Shown: positions 43,608 through 51,104 of the stretch, one piece after another
Layout: the number at the start of each line of letters is the position of its first letter
Position numbering within the stretch: position 1 is the stretch's first letter
DNA from: an uncultured Burkholderiales bacterium
GTDB taxonomy: Bacteria > Pseudomonadota > Gammaproteobacteria > Burkholderiales > Burkholderiaceae_C
Direction: 5' to 3'
NCBI GenBank assembly: GCA_903870145.1
Contig: CAIQBO010000020.1
Span: 1-64,000 of the forward strand
DNA: 64,000 nucleotides
Made by a program: the position numbers and the translations under genes
The notes under the pieces: model-generated
What the model was told of the DNA's origin: nothing
Databases searched by the model: none
The model's input: only the letters and a program-made list of their open reading frames with translations

Positions 43608-43627
43608 AGGTGGGACAATCCCCACCT
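43608..43627. promoter_or_regulatory. Perfect hairpin abutting the rlmI start, with -10-like GACAAT
   Basis: AGGTGGG-ACAATC-CCCACCT is a perfect 7-bp inverted repeat ending at the base before the rlmI ATG. A -10-like GACAAT (43614-43619), preceded by TG at the extended -10 position, lies in it. The purine-rich GGGAGG upstream is too far from the ATG to be a normal ribosome site. It may be an operator or a leaderless promoter. Confidence 0.5.
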
Positions 43628-44812
43628 ATGAAAACGATTCAACTCAAGGCGGGCAAAGAGCGCTCTTTGCAACGCAGACACCCTTGGATTTTTGAATCCG
43701 CCATTGCCTCTGGCAGCGCTGATGCGGGTGAAACAGTACGCGTACAAGCACATGATGGCCAATTTTTAGCCTGGGCCGCGTTCAGCCCTGACTCGCGCAT
43801 CCGGGCGCGGGTTTGGAGCTTTGAGCAGGCGCAGCGCATGGATGCTGAATTCATCCATGGCTTGGTTCAGACCTCCATACAAGCGCGTGCATGGTTCGAT
43901 GTGCAAAGCGATGGTCTGCGTTTGGTGCACGGCGAATCAGACGGCTTGCCCGGCTTGGTGGTGGACCGCTATGGCGATACCTTGGTGGCGCAATTCACCT
44001 CTTGCGGCACCGAGCGTTTCAAACAAGTCATCGTTGATGCCTTGCTGCAATGCACGGGCCTGAGCAAGTTGTACGAGCGCTCTGACGCCAATGTGCGCGC
44101 GCTCGAGGGCCTGCCCGAAGTCACGGGCTGGCTGCATGGTGAAGGCCCAACTGATTTATGCATTCAAGAGCACACTTGGCGCTTGAGTTTGGACATTGCG
44201 CAGGGCCATAAAACAGGTTTTTATTTGGACCAACGCGACAGCCGTCAGCGCTTTGCACAGCACACCGCCTTTCGCAAATTCAAGCGTGTGCTCAATTGTT
44301 ATTGCTATACCGGTGGTTTTACGGTGGCTGCCTTGGCCGGCGGAGCAGAGCACGTGACTTCGATCGACTCTTCAGGCCCTGCATTGGAGCGCGCCAAGCG
44401 CAATGTGGTGTTGAATGGCTTTGATTTGGCGCGCACCACGTTCATGGATGCGGATGTGAACGCCAGCCTGCGCGCCTTCATCGAGCAGGGTGTGCAGTTT
44501 GATGCGATTGTGCTGGACCCGCCCAAATTCGCCCCCAGCGCAGCGCATGCCGAGCGCGCAGCGCGGGCCTACAAGGACATCAACCGCTTGGCTTTTAAAT
44601 TGTTGTCCATCGGGGGTGAGTTGTTCACTTACTCCTGCTCAGGCGGTATCAGCGCAGATTTGTTTCACAAAATTGTGGCCTCGGCCGGCTTGGATGCGGG
44701 TGTGGACGGCTTCATCAGCGAGCGCTTGCAAGGCGCGCCCGACCACCCGATGACGGTTTGCTTTCCAGAAGGCGAGTATTTGAAAGGCTTGGTGGTGCTG
44801 CGGCGTTCTTGA
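43628..44812 (+). CDS. rlmI: 23S rRNA (cytosine(1962)-C5)-methyltransferase RlmI
   Basis: SAM-dependent methyltransferase of 23S rRNA. The N-terminal PUA domain (KAGKERSLQRRHPWIFESAI) is followed by an EEHAD-like middle (ESDGLPGLVVDRYGD) and the Rossmann domain with NCYCYTGGFTVAALAGG, IDSSGPALERAKRN and the LDPPKFAPS motif. 394 residues matches RlmI. Substrate assignment rests on family resemblance. The start is preceded by a perfect hairpin rather than a Shine-Dalgarno sequence. Confidence 0.9.
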   Translation: MKTIQLKAGKERSLQRRHPWIFESAIASGSADAGETVRVQAHDGQFLAWAAFSPDSRIRARVWSFEQAQRMDAEFIHGLVQTSIQARAWFDVQSDGLRLVHGESDGLPGLVVDRYGDTLVAQFTSCGTERFKQVIVDALLQCTGLSKLYERSDANVRALEGLPEVTGWLHGEGPTDLCIQEHTWRLSLDIAQGHKTGFYLDQRDSRQRFAQHTAFRKFKRVLNCYCYTGGFTVAALAGGAEHVTSIDSSGPALERAKRNVVLNGFDLARTTFMDADVNASLRAFIEQGVQFDAIVLDPPKFAPSAAHAERAARAYKDINRLAFKLLSIGGELFTYSCSGGISADLFHKIVASAGLDAGVDGFISERLQGAPDHPMTVCFPEGEYLKGLVVLRRS

Positions 44813-44887
44813 AATGGCCGTTACACTCGCCACCTCTTTCTTGGCGCATGCTGCGTTGTTAATTTTTATCATGTTTGGAGAAATTGC

Positions 44888-45958
44888 ATGGCTTTGATTC
44901 CTGCCACCATCTTGACCGGCTTCTTGGGCGCGGGCAAAACCACCTTGCTCAAGCGCGTGCTGACCGAAGCGCATGGTCAAAAAATTGCCATCATCGAAAA
45001 CGAGTTTGGTGAAGAAAACATTGACAACGACATTTTGGTCTCTGACACGCAAGAGCAAATCATTCAGATGAGCAATGGCTGCATTTGCTGCACCATTCGC
45101 GAAGACCTGCGCACCACCTTGCAAACTTTGGCAGCCCAAAAACGCAAGGGCGAGTTGAATTTTGACCGCGTGGTGATTGAGACCACGGGCCTGGCCGACC
45201 CCGGCCCAGTGGCGCAAACTTTTTTCATGGACGACGAGATTGCTGAAAGTTTTTTACTGGACTCCATTTTGACTTTGGTGGACGCCAAACATGCAGCGCA
45301 GCAACTCAATGACCGACAAGAAGCACGGCGCCAAGTGGGCTTTGCCGACCAAATTTTCATCAGCAAGGCGGACCTGGTCTCCAAGCCTGAATTGGAGGCT
45401 TTGCAGCATCGCTTGGCCCACATGAACCCGCGTGCACCGCAAAAAGTGCTGCATTTCGGTGAAGTGGCTTTGTCTGAAGTGTTTGATCTTCGTGGCTTTA
45501 ATTTGAATGCCAAATTGGACATTGAACCCGACTTTTTGAAGGAAGAGGGGCATGCGCATGCTGAACATGATCACGGGCATGATCACGCGCATGAGCATGG
45601 TGAGCAGTGTGATCACCCCTCACACCAAGCAGAGCATCACGGGCATCACCATCATCACGATGACGATGTCAAAAGTTTTGTGTTCAGATCTGAGCGGGCC
45701 TTCGAGCCGGCCAAGTTGGAAGATTTTTTAGGCGCGATTGTGAATATTTATGGCCCGCGCATGCTGCGTTACAAGGGGGTCTTGAATATGAAGGGCACCG
45801 AGCGCAAGGTCATTTTCCAAGGCGTGCACCAGTTGATGGGAAGCGATTTGGGCCCAGCTTGGGCAGAAAACGAGACCAAACTCAGCAAAATGGTGTTCAT
45901 CGGCATTGATCTGCCCAAAGACATTTTGTTGCAAGGTTTGGAGCAATGTTTGGTATAG
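44888..45958 (+). CDS. COG0523 family GTPase, putative metal chaperone (CobW/ZNG1-like)
   Basis: G3E GTPase. Walker A is GFLGAGKTT (residues 11-19), the zinc-binding CxCC is C65-I-C67-C68 (GCICC), and the ENEFGEENIDND switch and SKADL specificity motif are present. A histidine-rich insert (about residues 222-260, 17 His) precedes the CobW C-terminal domain. COG0523 proteins supply zinc or cobalt to client enzymes. Its neighbour is a DksA with a degraded zinc finger, a pairing seen in some zinc-limitation clusters. No clear Zur box is upstream. The gap to the previous gene is 75 bp. Confidence 0.92.
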   Translation: MALIPATILTGFLGAGKTTLLKRVLTEAHGQKIAIIENEFGEENIDNDILVSDTQEQIIQMSNGCICCTIREDLRTTLQTLAAQKRKGELNFDRVVIETTGLADPGPVAQTFFMDDEIAESFLLDSILTLVDAKHAAQQLNDRQEARRQVGFADQIFISKADLVSKPELEALQHRLAHMNPRAPQKVLHFGEVALSEVFDLRGFNLNAKLDIEPDFLKEEGHAHAEHDHGHDHAHEHGEQCDHPSHQAEHHGHHHHHDDDVKSFVFRSERAFEPAKLEDFLGAIVNIYGPRMLRYKGVLNMKGTERKVIFQGVHQLMGSDLGPAWAENETKLSKMVFIGIDLPKDILLQGLEQCLV

Positions 45959-45993
45959 ATTGGCCAGTCTGCGTTTTTGCCTTGCGCAGTCGC

Positions 45994-45999
45994 TACAAT
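45994..45999 (+). promoter_or_regulatory. -10-like TACAAT upstream of sORF and dksA
   Basis: TACAAT lies about 35 bases after the GTPase stop. A transcript from it would carry the 28-codon ORF and dksA. No convincing -35 is present, so this is tentative. Confidence 0.3.
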
Positions 46000-46056
46000 C
46001 TGCGCGCTGACAAGGCGCCGTTCGCGGTGCCCAAATAACCCCAGAAGGTCGAAAAC

Positions 46057-46143
46057 ATGGGTTTTGATGCAAATGAGCCAATGACCACAGTTTATTTGCC
46101 CCAGGCTGACGCTGAATTTCAGCGTGTAAGCCGCCACGGCTAG
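46057..46143 (+). CDS. 28-residue ORF immediately upstream of dksA
   Basis: ATG at 46057 opens a frame of 28 codons (start MGFDANEPMTTVYL, end FQRVSRHG) that stops at TAG 46141-46143. The stop overlaps the AGGAG ribosome site of dksA. GAAGG lies nine bases before the ATG, so it could be translated. The peptide matches nothing I know. It could be a leader peptide coupling translation to dksA, or chance. It is too short for the supplied ORF track. Confidence 0.4.
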   Translation: MGFDANEPMTTVYLPQADAEFQRVSRHG

Positions 46144-46153
46144 GAGATAGGAC

Positions 46154-47365
46154 GTGAAAAAGCCCTCTAAAACGAGCTCAAAAAGCCCGGCTAAAAAGCC
46201 GACCTCGAAAAATGCGGGGAAATCCGTTGCGACTCCAAAAGCCGTAGTCAAGGTCAAGCCCTCAAGCAAACTGCCCGCCAAACCTGCCCCCACCAAAGCC
46301 GCCCCTAAAGCTGCCCCATTGAAAGCGACCTTGAAAGCCTCTGTGAAACCCAAAGTGCCAGCCAAAGTGCCAGCCAAAGTGGCTGCCAAAGTGACTGCCA
46401 AAGTGACGGCCAAGGCGCCGGTTAAAGCGATGGTGAAATCCAGTCACAAAAGTGCCGCCAAGCCGGTGCCTAAAACACTTGCCAAGTCGGCACCCACAGC
46501 TGCGACCAAACCCAAGTTGAAAGCACCGGTGAAAAACGCAGCCAAGTTGCCTGTCAAAGTGCCAGCGAAAGCCAGCCCCCAGGCCCCAGCAAAAGCAGCC
46601 AAGAAAGCCATTGCAAAGCCGCCTGCCAAGCCAGCCTCTAAACTGACCAAGCCCGCACCCGCAGCCAAGCCGAGTAAACCAGTTAAAGCAGCCAAACCAA
46701 GTAAAGAAGTGGCCAAAGTTGCTGAGGTAGCGCTGGTGGCGCTGCCAGGATCACCGGACTTGCCTGTGCGTTCCGTACGGCCTTCGGCGCGTTTGGCTCA
46801 AATCACAGTGCCCTCCATGGCCCAATCGATTGCCTCTACCGCAGCCAAAGCCAGTTATTTACAAAATATGCCCTCTCAAGCCCTGACACCTCCGCCATTT
46901 GTGGCGGTTAAAAAAGACCCTAAATTGGCCAACAATTGGAAAACCAAAAAACCCGATCAGCTGCGTGACGCAGAGATTTTGGCCATGTCGGACAACGACT
47001 ACATGAACGACGCGCAGATGGCGTTTTTCCGCTTCAAATTGGTGGAGCTTAAAAATGGCATCTTGGCCAATGCGGGTGAAACCACCGAGCATTTGCGTGA
47101 AGACACAGTGGTGGTGCCTGACCCCGCAGACCGCGCCACCATTGAAGAGGAGCACGCCTTGGAGTTGCGCACACGCGACCGCGAGCGCAAGTTGCTCAAG
47201 AAAATTGAGCAGTCCATTCAGCGCATTGACTCAGGTGACTACGGTTACTGCGATGAAACCGGCGAACCCATCGGTGTAGGCCGTTTGTTGGCTCGCCCCA
47301 CAGCCAATTTGTCCCTGGAAGCGCAGCAGCGCCGTGAGTTGAAGCAAAAAATGTTTGGCGATTGA
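46154..47365 (+). CDS. dksA: RNA polymerase-binding factor DksA with long Lys/Ala/Pro-rich N-terminal tail
   Basis: The last 133 residues (271-403) are DksA: a coiled coil with the DPADRAT tip (Asp323, Asp326, Ala328) that reaches the polymerase secondary channel, and the GVGRLLARPTA finger region. Classical DksA has four zinc cysteines; here only Cys366 remains (YCDETGEPIG, then NLSLEAQQ), as in zinc-independent forms. Residues 1 to about 195 are an extended lysine-alanine-proline tail with AKVPAKV-like repeats, like histone H1-type bacterial proteins. GTG start with AGGAG six to seven bases upstream. A strong terminator follows. Confidence 0.94.
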   Translation: MKKPSKTSSKSPAKKPTSKNAGKSVATPKAVVKVKPSSKLPAKPAPTKAAPKAAPLKATLKASVKPKVPAKVPAKVAAKVTAKVTAKAPVKAMVKSSHKSAAKPVPKTLAKSAPTAATKPKLKAPVKNAAKLPVKVPAKASPQAPAKAAKKAIAKPPAKPASKLTKPAPAAKPSKPVKAAKPSKEVAKVAEVALVALPGSPDLPVRSVRPSARLAQITVPSMAQSIASTAAKASYLQNMPSQALTPPPFVAVKKDPKLANNWKTKKPDQLRDAEILAMSDNDYMNDAQMAFFRFKLVELKNGILANAGETTEHLREDTVVVPDPADRATIEEEHALELRTRDRERKLLKKIEQSIQRIDSGDYGYCDETGEPIGVGRLLARPTANLSLEAQQRRELKQKMFGD

Positions 47366-47388
47366 CCTTCAATGGCTTGCTGACTGTG

Positions 47389-47417
47389 AAAAAAGGCCCC
47401 GAACTGGGCCTTTTTTT
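47389..47417 (+). terminator. Rho-independent terminator of dksA
   Basis: AAAAAAGGCCC and GGGCC-TTTTTTT form a G+C-rich stem with a CGAACT loop and a seven-T tail, 23 bases after the dksA stop. Confidence 0.93.
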
Positions 47418-47699
47418 CTGCCTCCCGCCAAAGACTCGACGCAGGCGAGAAAAAAGATAAAAATATTTAAATTTTTTTAGCCTTCAGAACTTACTTTCAG
47501 TCCATCTTGTAAGTGCCTCATTTGCAAGGATTTTTTGCAAAAATCTAGATTTAAATAGAGCCCTAAGCCCTTGATTTCATTGATAAAAACTCAAAAACCC
47601 GTTTGCGAACGCGTGAATTCCTGATAAAGTGCAATTAAGTGCAATTAAGTGGGAAAAAGTGCCTGCTGCATTTCCTATTGATCAGGAAAAGAGATTTAC
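47418..47699. promoter_or_regulatory. AT-rich upstream region of the dcw cluster
   Basis: This 282-bp gap is markedly AT-rich. It holds a perfect inverted repeat GATTTTT-TGC-AAAAATC (47529-47545), a duplicated TTTGCAA, and the MraZ boxes near its end. It must contain the main promoter of the division and cell-wall cluster; a GATAAA at 47623-47628 adjoining the first MraZ box is the best -10 candidate, but no well-spaced -35 was found. Confidence 0.6.
47626..47661 (+). promoter_or_regulatory. Four MraZ boxes with exact 10-bp period
   Basis: [A/T]AAGTG hexamers start at 47626, 47636, 47646 and 47656, exactly 10 bp apart. The first three are followed by CAAT, CAAT and GGAA. Tandem GTG-containing repeats with 10-bp spacing are the known targets of MraZ in front of mraZ genes, so autoregulation of the cluster is expected. 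Confidence 0.85.
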
Positions 47700-48128
47700 G
47701 TGTTTCAAGGTGCTTCATCGCTGAGTTTGGATGCAAAAGGACGCTTGTCGGTGCCCACGCGGCATCGCGAGTTTTTGGGCGCCACTGCGGGTGGTCAGCT
47801 GACCATCACCAAGCACCCCCATGGCTGCTTGATGGTTTTCCCGCGCCCCGAGTGGGAGCGCTTTCGCGAGCGCATTGCCCAGTTGCCGATGCAAGCGCAG
47901 TGGTGGAAGCGGATTTTTCTGGGCAATGCCATGGATGTGGAGTTGGACGGCACGGGCCGAGTTTTGATTTCTCCTGAATTGCGCCAAGCCGCAGGCATCG
48001 CTCGGGACACGATTTTGCTGGGCATGGGCAACCACTTTGAGTTGTGGGACAAGGCCGCCTATGACACCCAAGAAGCCAAGGCCATGCAGGGCGATATGCC
48101 CGATGTCTTCAAGGACTTTTCGTTCTGA
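47700..48128 (+). CDS. mraZ: Transcriptional regulator MraZ
   Basis: AbrB-like double-fold DNA-binding protein that forms a ring and represses its own dcw operon. The two DxKGR-type repeats are visible: [16 protein letters not shown] and [16 protein letters not shown]. 142 residues. The start is GTG at 47700 (family N-terminus [11 protein letters not shown]). Four phased boxes lie 39-74 bases upstream. rsmH follows after eight bases. Confidence 0.96.
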   Translation: MFQGASSLSLDAKGRLSVPTRHREFLGATAGGQLTITKHPHGCLMVFPRPEWERFRERIAQLPMQAQWWKRIFLGNAMDVELDGTGRVLISPELRQAAGIARDTILLGMGNHFELWDKAAYDTQEAKAMQGDMPDVFKDFSF

Positions 48129-48136
48129 GGCATTCA

Positions 48137-49069
48137 GTGACATCCACATGGCAACACACCACAGTTTTACTCACCGAGGCGGTTGACGCAGTGTTGGGTG
48201 AGGCAGTTCAAGCGCAAGGCGTTTATGTCGACGCCACCTTTGGCAGAGGGGGTCATTCTCGTTTGATCTTGTCGCGCTTGCCCAAGAGCGCGAGGTTGGT
48301 GGCGTTTGACAAAGATTTAGAAGCGGTCAATTGTGCACAGCAGTTGCAAGCACAAGACGCACGGTTTTCCATTCGCCATGAGGGCTTTTGCACCTTGGGC
48401 GAGTTGCCCGCTGCCAGTGTTGCAGGGGTGCTCATGGACTTGGGCATCAGTTCCCCTCAAGTTGACAACCCCAAGAGGGGTTTTTCTTTTCGTTTCGATG
48501 GGCCTTTGGACATGCGCATGGACACCACGCGCGGCCAAAGCGTCTCTGAGTGGCTGGCCATTGCCAGTGTGGATCAGATCGCGGAGGTGGTACGTGACTA
48601 TGGCGAAGAACGGTTTGCTGTTCCGATTGCAAAGGCGATTGTGGCTCGCCGACAAGAGAGGGGCCCAATTTCAACCACCACCGATTTGGCCAGCATCGTG
48701 GCTGGCTCGGTCAAAACCCGCGAGCCGGGCCAGAACCCTGCAACGCGGACATTTCAGGCTCTTCGGATTTTCATCAATGCCGAGCTTGAAGAACTCCAAC
48801 AGGCGCTAGAGGCCAGCCTCCAAGTGCTGCAGCCGGGCGGTCGCCTGGTGGTGATCAGTTTCCATTCCTTGGAAGACCGCATCGTCAAGCAGTTCATTGT
48901 CAAACATTCCCGCGAGGTGTATGACCGGCGTGCGCCGTTTGCAGCGCCTCAAGCCATGAAGCTGCGGGCCTTGCAGCGCATCCGGCCCAGCGCGGCGGAG
49001 GTGGCTGCCAACCCGCGTGCGCGCAGTGCGATCATGCGCGTGGCTGAAAGAACCGAGGTTGCGGCATGA
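48137..49069 (+). CDS. rsmH: 16S rRNA (cytosine(1402)-N4)-methyltransferase RsmH (MraW)
   Basis: Methylates N4 of C1402 in the ribosomal P site. The SAM-binding [14 protein letters not shown], the [11 protein letters not shown] motif, and [15 protein letters not shown] near the end are the RsmH signature. 310 residues. The GTG start at 48137 follows GAGG by six bases and agrees with the usual N-terminus ([14 protein letters not shown]). The stop overlaps the ftsL ATG by four bases. Confidence 0.97.
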   Translation: MTSTWQHTTVLLTEAVDAVLGEAVQAQGVYVDATFGRGGHSRLILSRLPKSARLVAFDKDLEAVNCAQQLQAQDARFSIRHEGFCTLGELPAASVAGVLMDLGISSPQVDNPKRGFSFRFDGPLDMRMDTTRGQSVSEWLAIASVDQIAEVVRDYGEERFAVPIAKAIVARRQERGPISTTTDLASIVAGSVKTREPGQNPATRTFQALRIFINAELEELQQALEASLQVLQPGGRLVVISFHSLEDRIVKQFIVKHSREVYDRRAPFAAPQAMKLRALQRIRPSAAEVAANPRARSAIMRVAERTEVAA

Positions 49070-49374
49070 CACGGCGCAACTTGTTCTTGTTGGTTTTTGT
49101 GGTGGCCACTGCGCTGTTTTTGGTGCGAACCCATTATGAAGCGCGCCGCTTGTTCATGAGCTTGGAGTCAGCCAGCAAAGAAGCCACACGTTTAGAAGTT
49201 GAGTTTGAGCGCCTTCAAGTTGAAAGTCGCTCGCAGGCTTCGCCCTTGCGCATTGAGCAAATCGCCAAACAGCAATTGCAGATGCGAACCGTCACGCCTG
49301 GCATCACGCAGTATGTGCAGCAACCCTCTGGCGCGTCACTTGGCGTGAAAGCTGCGAAGGAGACTGTGAAATGA
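49066..49374 (+). CDS. ftsL: Cell division protein FtsL
   Basis: Small bitopic divisome protein that joins FtsB and FtsQ and activates FtsWI. One membrane helix (residues 5-20, [15 protein letters not shown]) is followed by a periplasmic coiled coil ([21 protein letters not shown]) and the conserved end [18 protein letters not shown]. 102 residues. Identity is supported by position between rsmH and ftsI. It overlaps both neighbours by ATGA. Confidence 0.93.
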   Translation: MTRRNLFLLVFVVATALFLVRTHYEARRLFMSLESASKEATRLEVEFERLQVESRSQASPLRIEQIAKQQLQMRTVTPGITQYVQQPSGASLGVKAAKETVK

Positions 49375-51104
49375 GTCGCAGCGTGCAACTCTCCTCCAGC
49401 CCTTTGCTGGCCAGCAAAACACCTGTTTGGCGTAGCAAATTGATTGTGGCTGCCATGGCCTTGGCTTTTGTGGGGTTGGCAGTTCGCGCCGTTTATGTGC
49501 AGGTGATCGACAACGCATTTTTCAAACGCCAAGGTGAAGTGCGATTCGCACGCAACTTGATTTTGCCCGCCAGTCGGGGGCGGATATTGGATCGCAATGG
49601 CTTGATTTTGGCTTCCAGCGTAGCCGCGCCGAGCATCTGGGCCAACCCAGAGGAGATCAATCGCGATCCCGAAGGCCTGCGTCAATTGGCCAAGTTGTTG
49701 GAGATGACGCCAGCCGAGTTGGCCAAAAAATTGGAAAACGAAGACAAAACATTTGTCTGGTTAAAACGCCAATTGGACGAGTCGGTGGGCAAAGAAATTT
49801 CGGCACTGAACATCAAAGGCATCTACACCATCAAAGAGTACAAGCGCCTTTACCCGGAAGGCGAGGCGGCGGCGCACATCGTGGGGTTCACCAACGTTGA
49901 AGACAAAGGCCAAGAGGGCATTGAGTTGATTTTTCAAAATCAATTGGCCGGTAAAGCAGGCACGCGCCGCGTCATCAAAGATCGCTTGGGCCGGGTGGTG
50001 GAAGACGTTGGTCAGATGACGCTGCCAGTGGACGGTGAAGATTTGCAGTTGAGCATTGACAGCAAAGTGCAATTTTTTGCTTACCAAAAATTGCGCGAAG
50101 CCGTGTGGGAAAACAAAGCCAAAGCCGGCAGTGTGGTGGTGCTCGATGCTCAGACAGGCGAGATTTTGGCTTTGGCCAACTACCCCAGTTATTCGCCCGA
50201 CAAGCGGGTCAACTTGAGTGGCGAGCAATTGCGCAACCGAGCTTTGACCGACAGTTTCGAGCCGGGCTCAACCATGAAGCCCTTCACCATTGCACTGGCT
50301 TTGGAAAAGGGTTTGGTCAAACCCGAAACAGTGATTCAAACATCACCGGGCTCGATCAATATCACCGGCTCGACCATCACCGACTCGCACCCGCATGGCG
50401 CCTTGTCGGTCAATGAGGTGATTCAAAAATCAAGCAACGTGGGCACGGTCAAAATCGCCATGCAAACACAGCCGCGCGAGATGTGGGAGATGTTCACTTC
50501 GGTAGGTTTTGGCCAAAAGCCGCAGCTGCCTTTTCCTGGTGTGGTCAGCGGCCGCTTGCGGGCAGCCAAAACGTGGCGGCCTATCGAGCAAGCCACCATG
50601 AGTTATGGCTATGGCATTTCTGTCAGCCTGTTTCAAATTGCACGCGCCTACACCATCTTTGCAAGCGATGGGCTGTCTTTGCCGGCCACGTTGATTAAAA
50701 ACGGTCAACCCGCAGTGGGCGTTCAAGTGATCACACCAGACAACGCCAAGGCCATGCGGCACATGCTGAACTTGGCGGCAGGCCCAGGCGGCACAGCGCA
50801 AAAAGCGCAAGCTGTCGGATATTCGGTGGGCGGCAAAACAGGCACAGCGCACAAGGTAGAAGGCAAAGGCTACGCAGGCAAAAAATACCGCGGTGTGTTC
50901 GTTGGCATGGCGCCGATTGAGAACCCCCGCATTGTGGTAGCCGTGATGATTGACGAGCCCACCAATGGGCGTTATTTCGGTGGTGATGTGGCCGCCCCGG
51001 TGTTCAGTCAGGCGGTGCAGCAAACGCTGCGCTTGATGGGTGTGCAACCGGACATGGCGGTCAAGCCGCAAATCATCGTCAACGCAGCAGAGGAGTCCTT
51101 CTGA
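49371..51104 (+). CDS. ftsI: Peptidoglycan D,D-transpeptidase FtsI (PBP3)
   Basis: Septal transpeptidase, target of beta-lactams, working with FtsW. One N-terminal membrane helix (about residues 24-43), a pedestal domain (GRILDRNGLILASS), and the penicillin-binding domain with SxxK (GSTMKPF), SxN (KSSN) and KTGT (GGKTGTAHK). 577 residues is normal. All active-site motifs are intact. Its TGA overlaps the murE ATG by one base. Confidence 0.97.
   Translation: MSRSVQLSSSPLLASKTPVWRSKLIVAAMALAFVGLAVRAVYVQVIDNAFFKRQGEVRFARNLILPASRGRILDRNGLILASSVAAPSIWANPEEINRDPEGLRQLAKLLEMTPAELAKKLENEDKTFVWLKRQLDESVGKEISALNIKGIYTIKEYKRLYPEGEAAAHIVGFTNVEDKGQEGIELIFQNQLAGKAGTRRVIKDRLGRVVEDVGQMTLPVDGEDLQLSIDSKVQFFAYQKLREAVWENKAKAGSVVVLDAQTGEILALANYPSYSPDKRVNLSGEQLRNRALTDSFEPGSTMKPFTIALALEKGLVKPETVIQTSPGSINITGSTITDSHPHGALSVNEVIQKSSNVGTVKIAMQTQPREMWEMFTSVGFGQKPQLPFPGVVSGRLRAAKTWRPIEQATMSYGYGISVSLFQIARAYTIFASDGLSLPATLIKNGQPAVGVQVITPDNAKAMRHMLNLAAGPGGTAQKAQAVGYSVGGKTGTAHKVEGKGYAGKKYRGVFVGMAPIENPRIVVAVMIDEPTNGRYFGGDVAAPVFSQAVQQTLRLMGVQPDMAVKPQIIVNAAEESF

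Noticed and set aside
44813-44887. Zur box before the COG0523 gene
   Set aside because: The sequence GTTGTTAATTTTTATCATG is only loosely symmetric and does not fit the Zur pattern well enough.
46262-46716. Minus-strand Gly/Ala/Phe-rich ORFs opposite the dksA tail
   Set aside because: They are the reverse complement of the Lys/Ala/Pro repeat codons and have no independent support.
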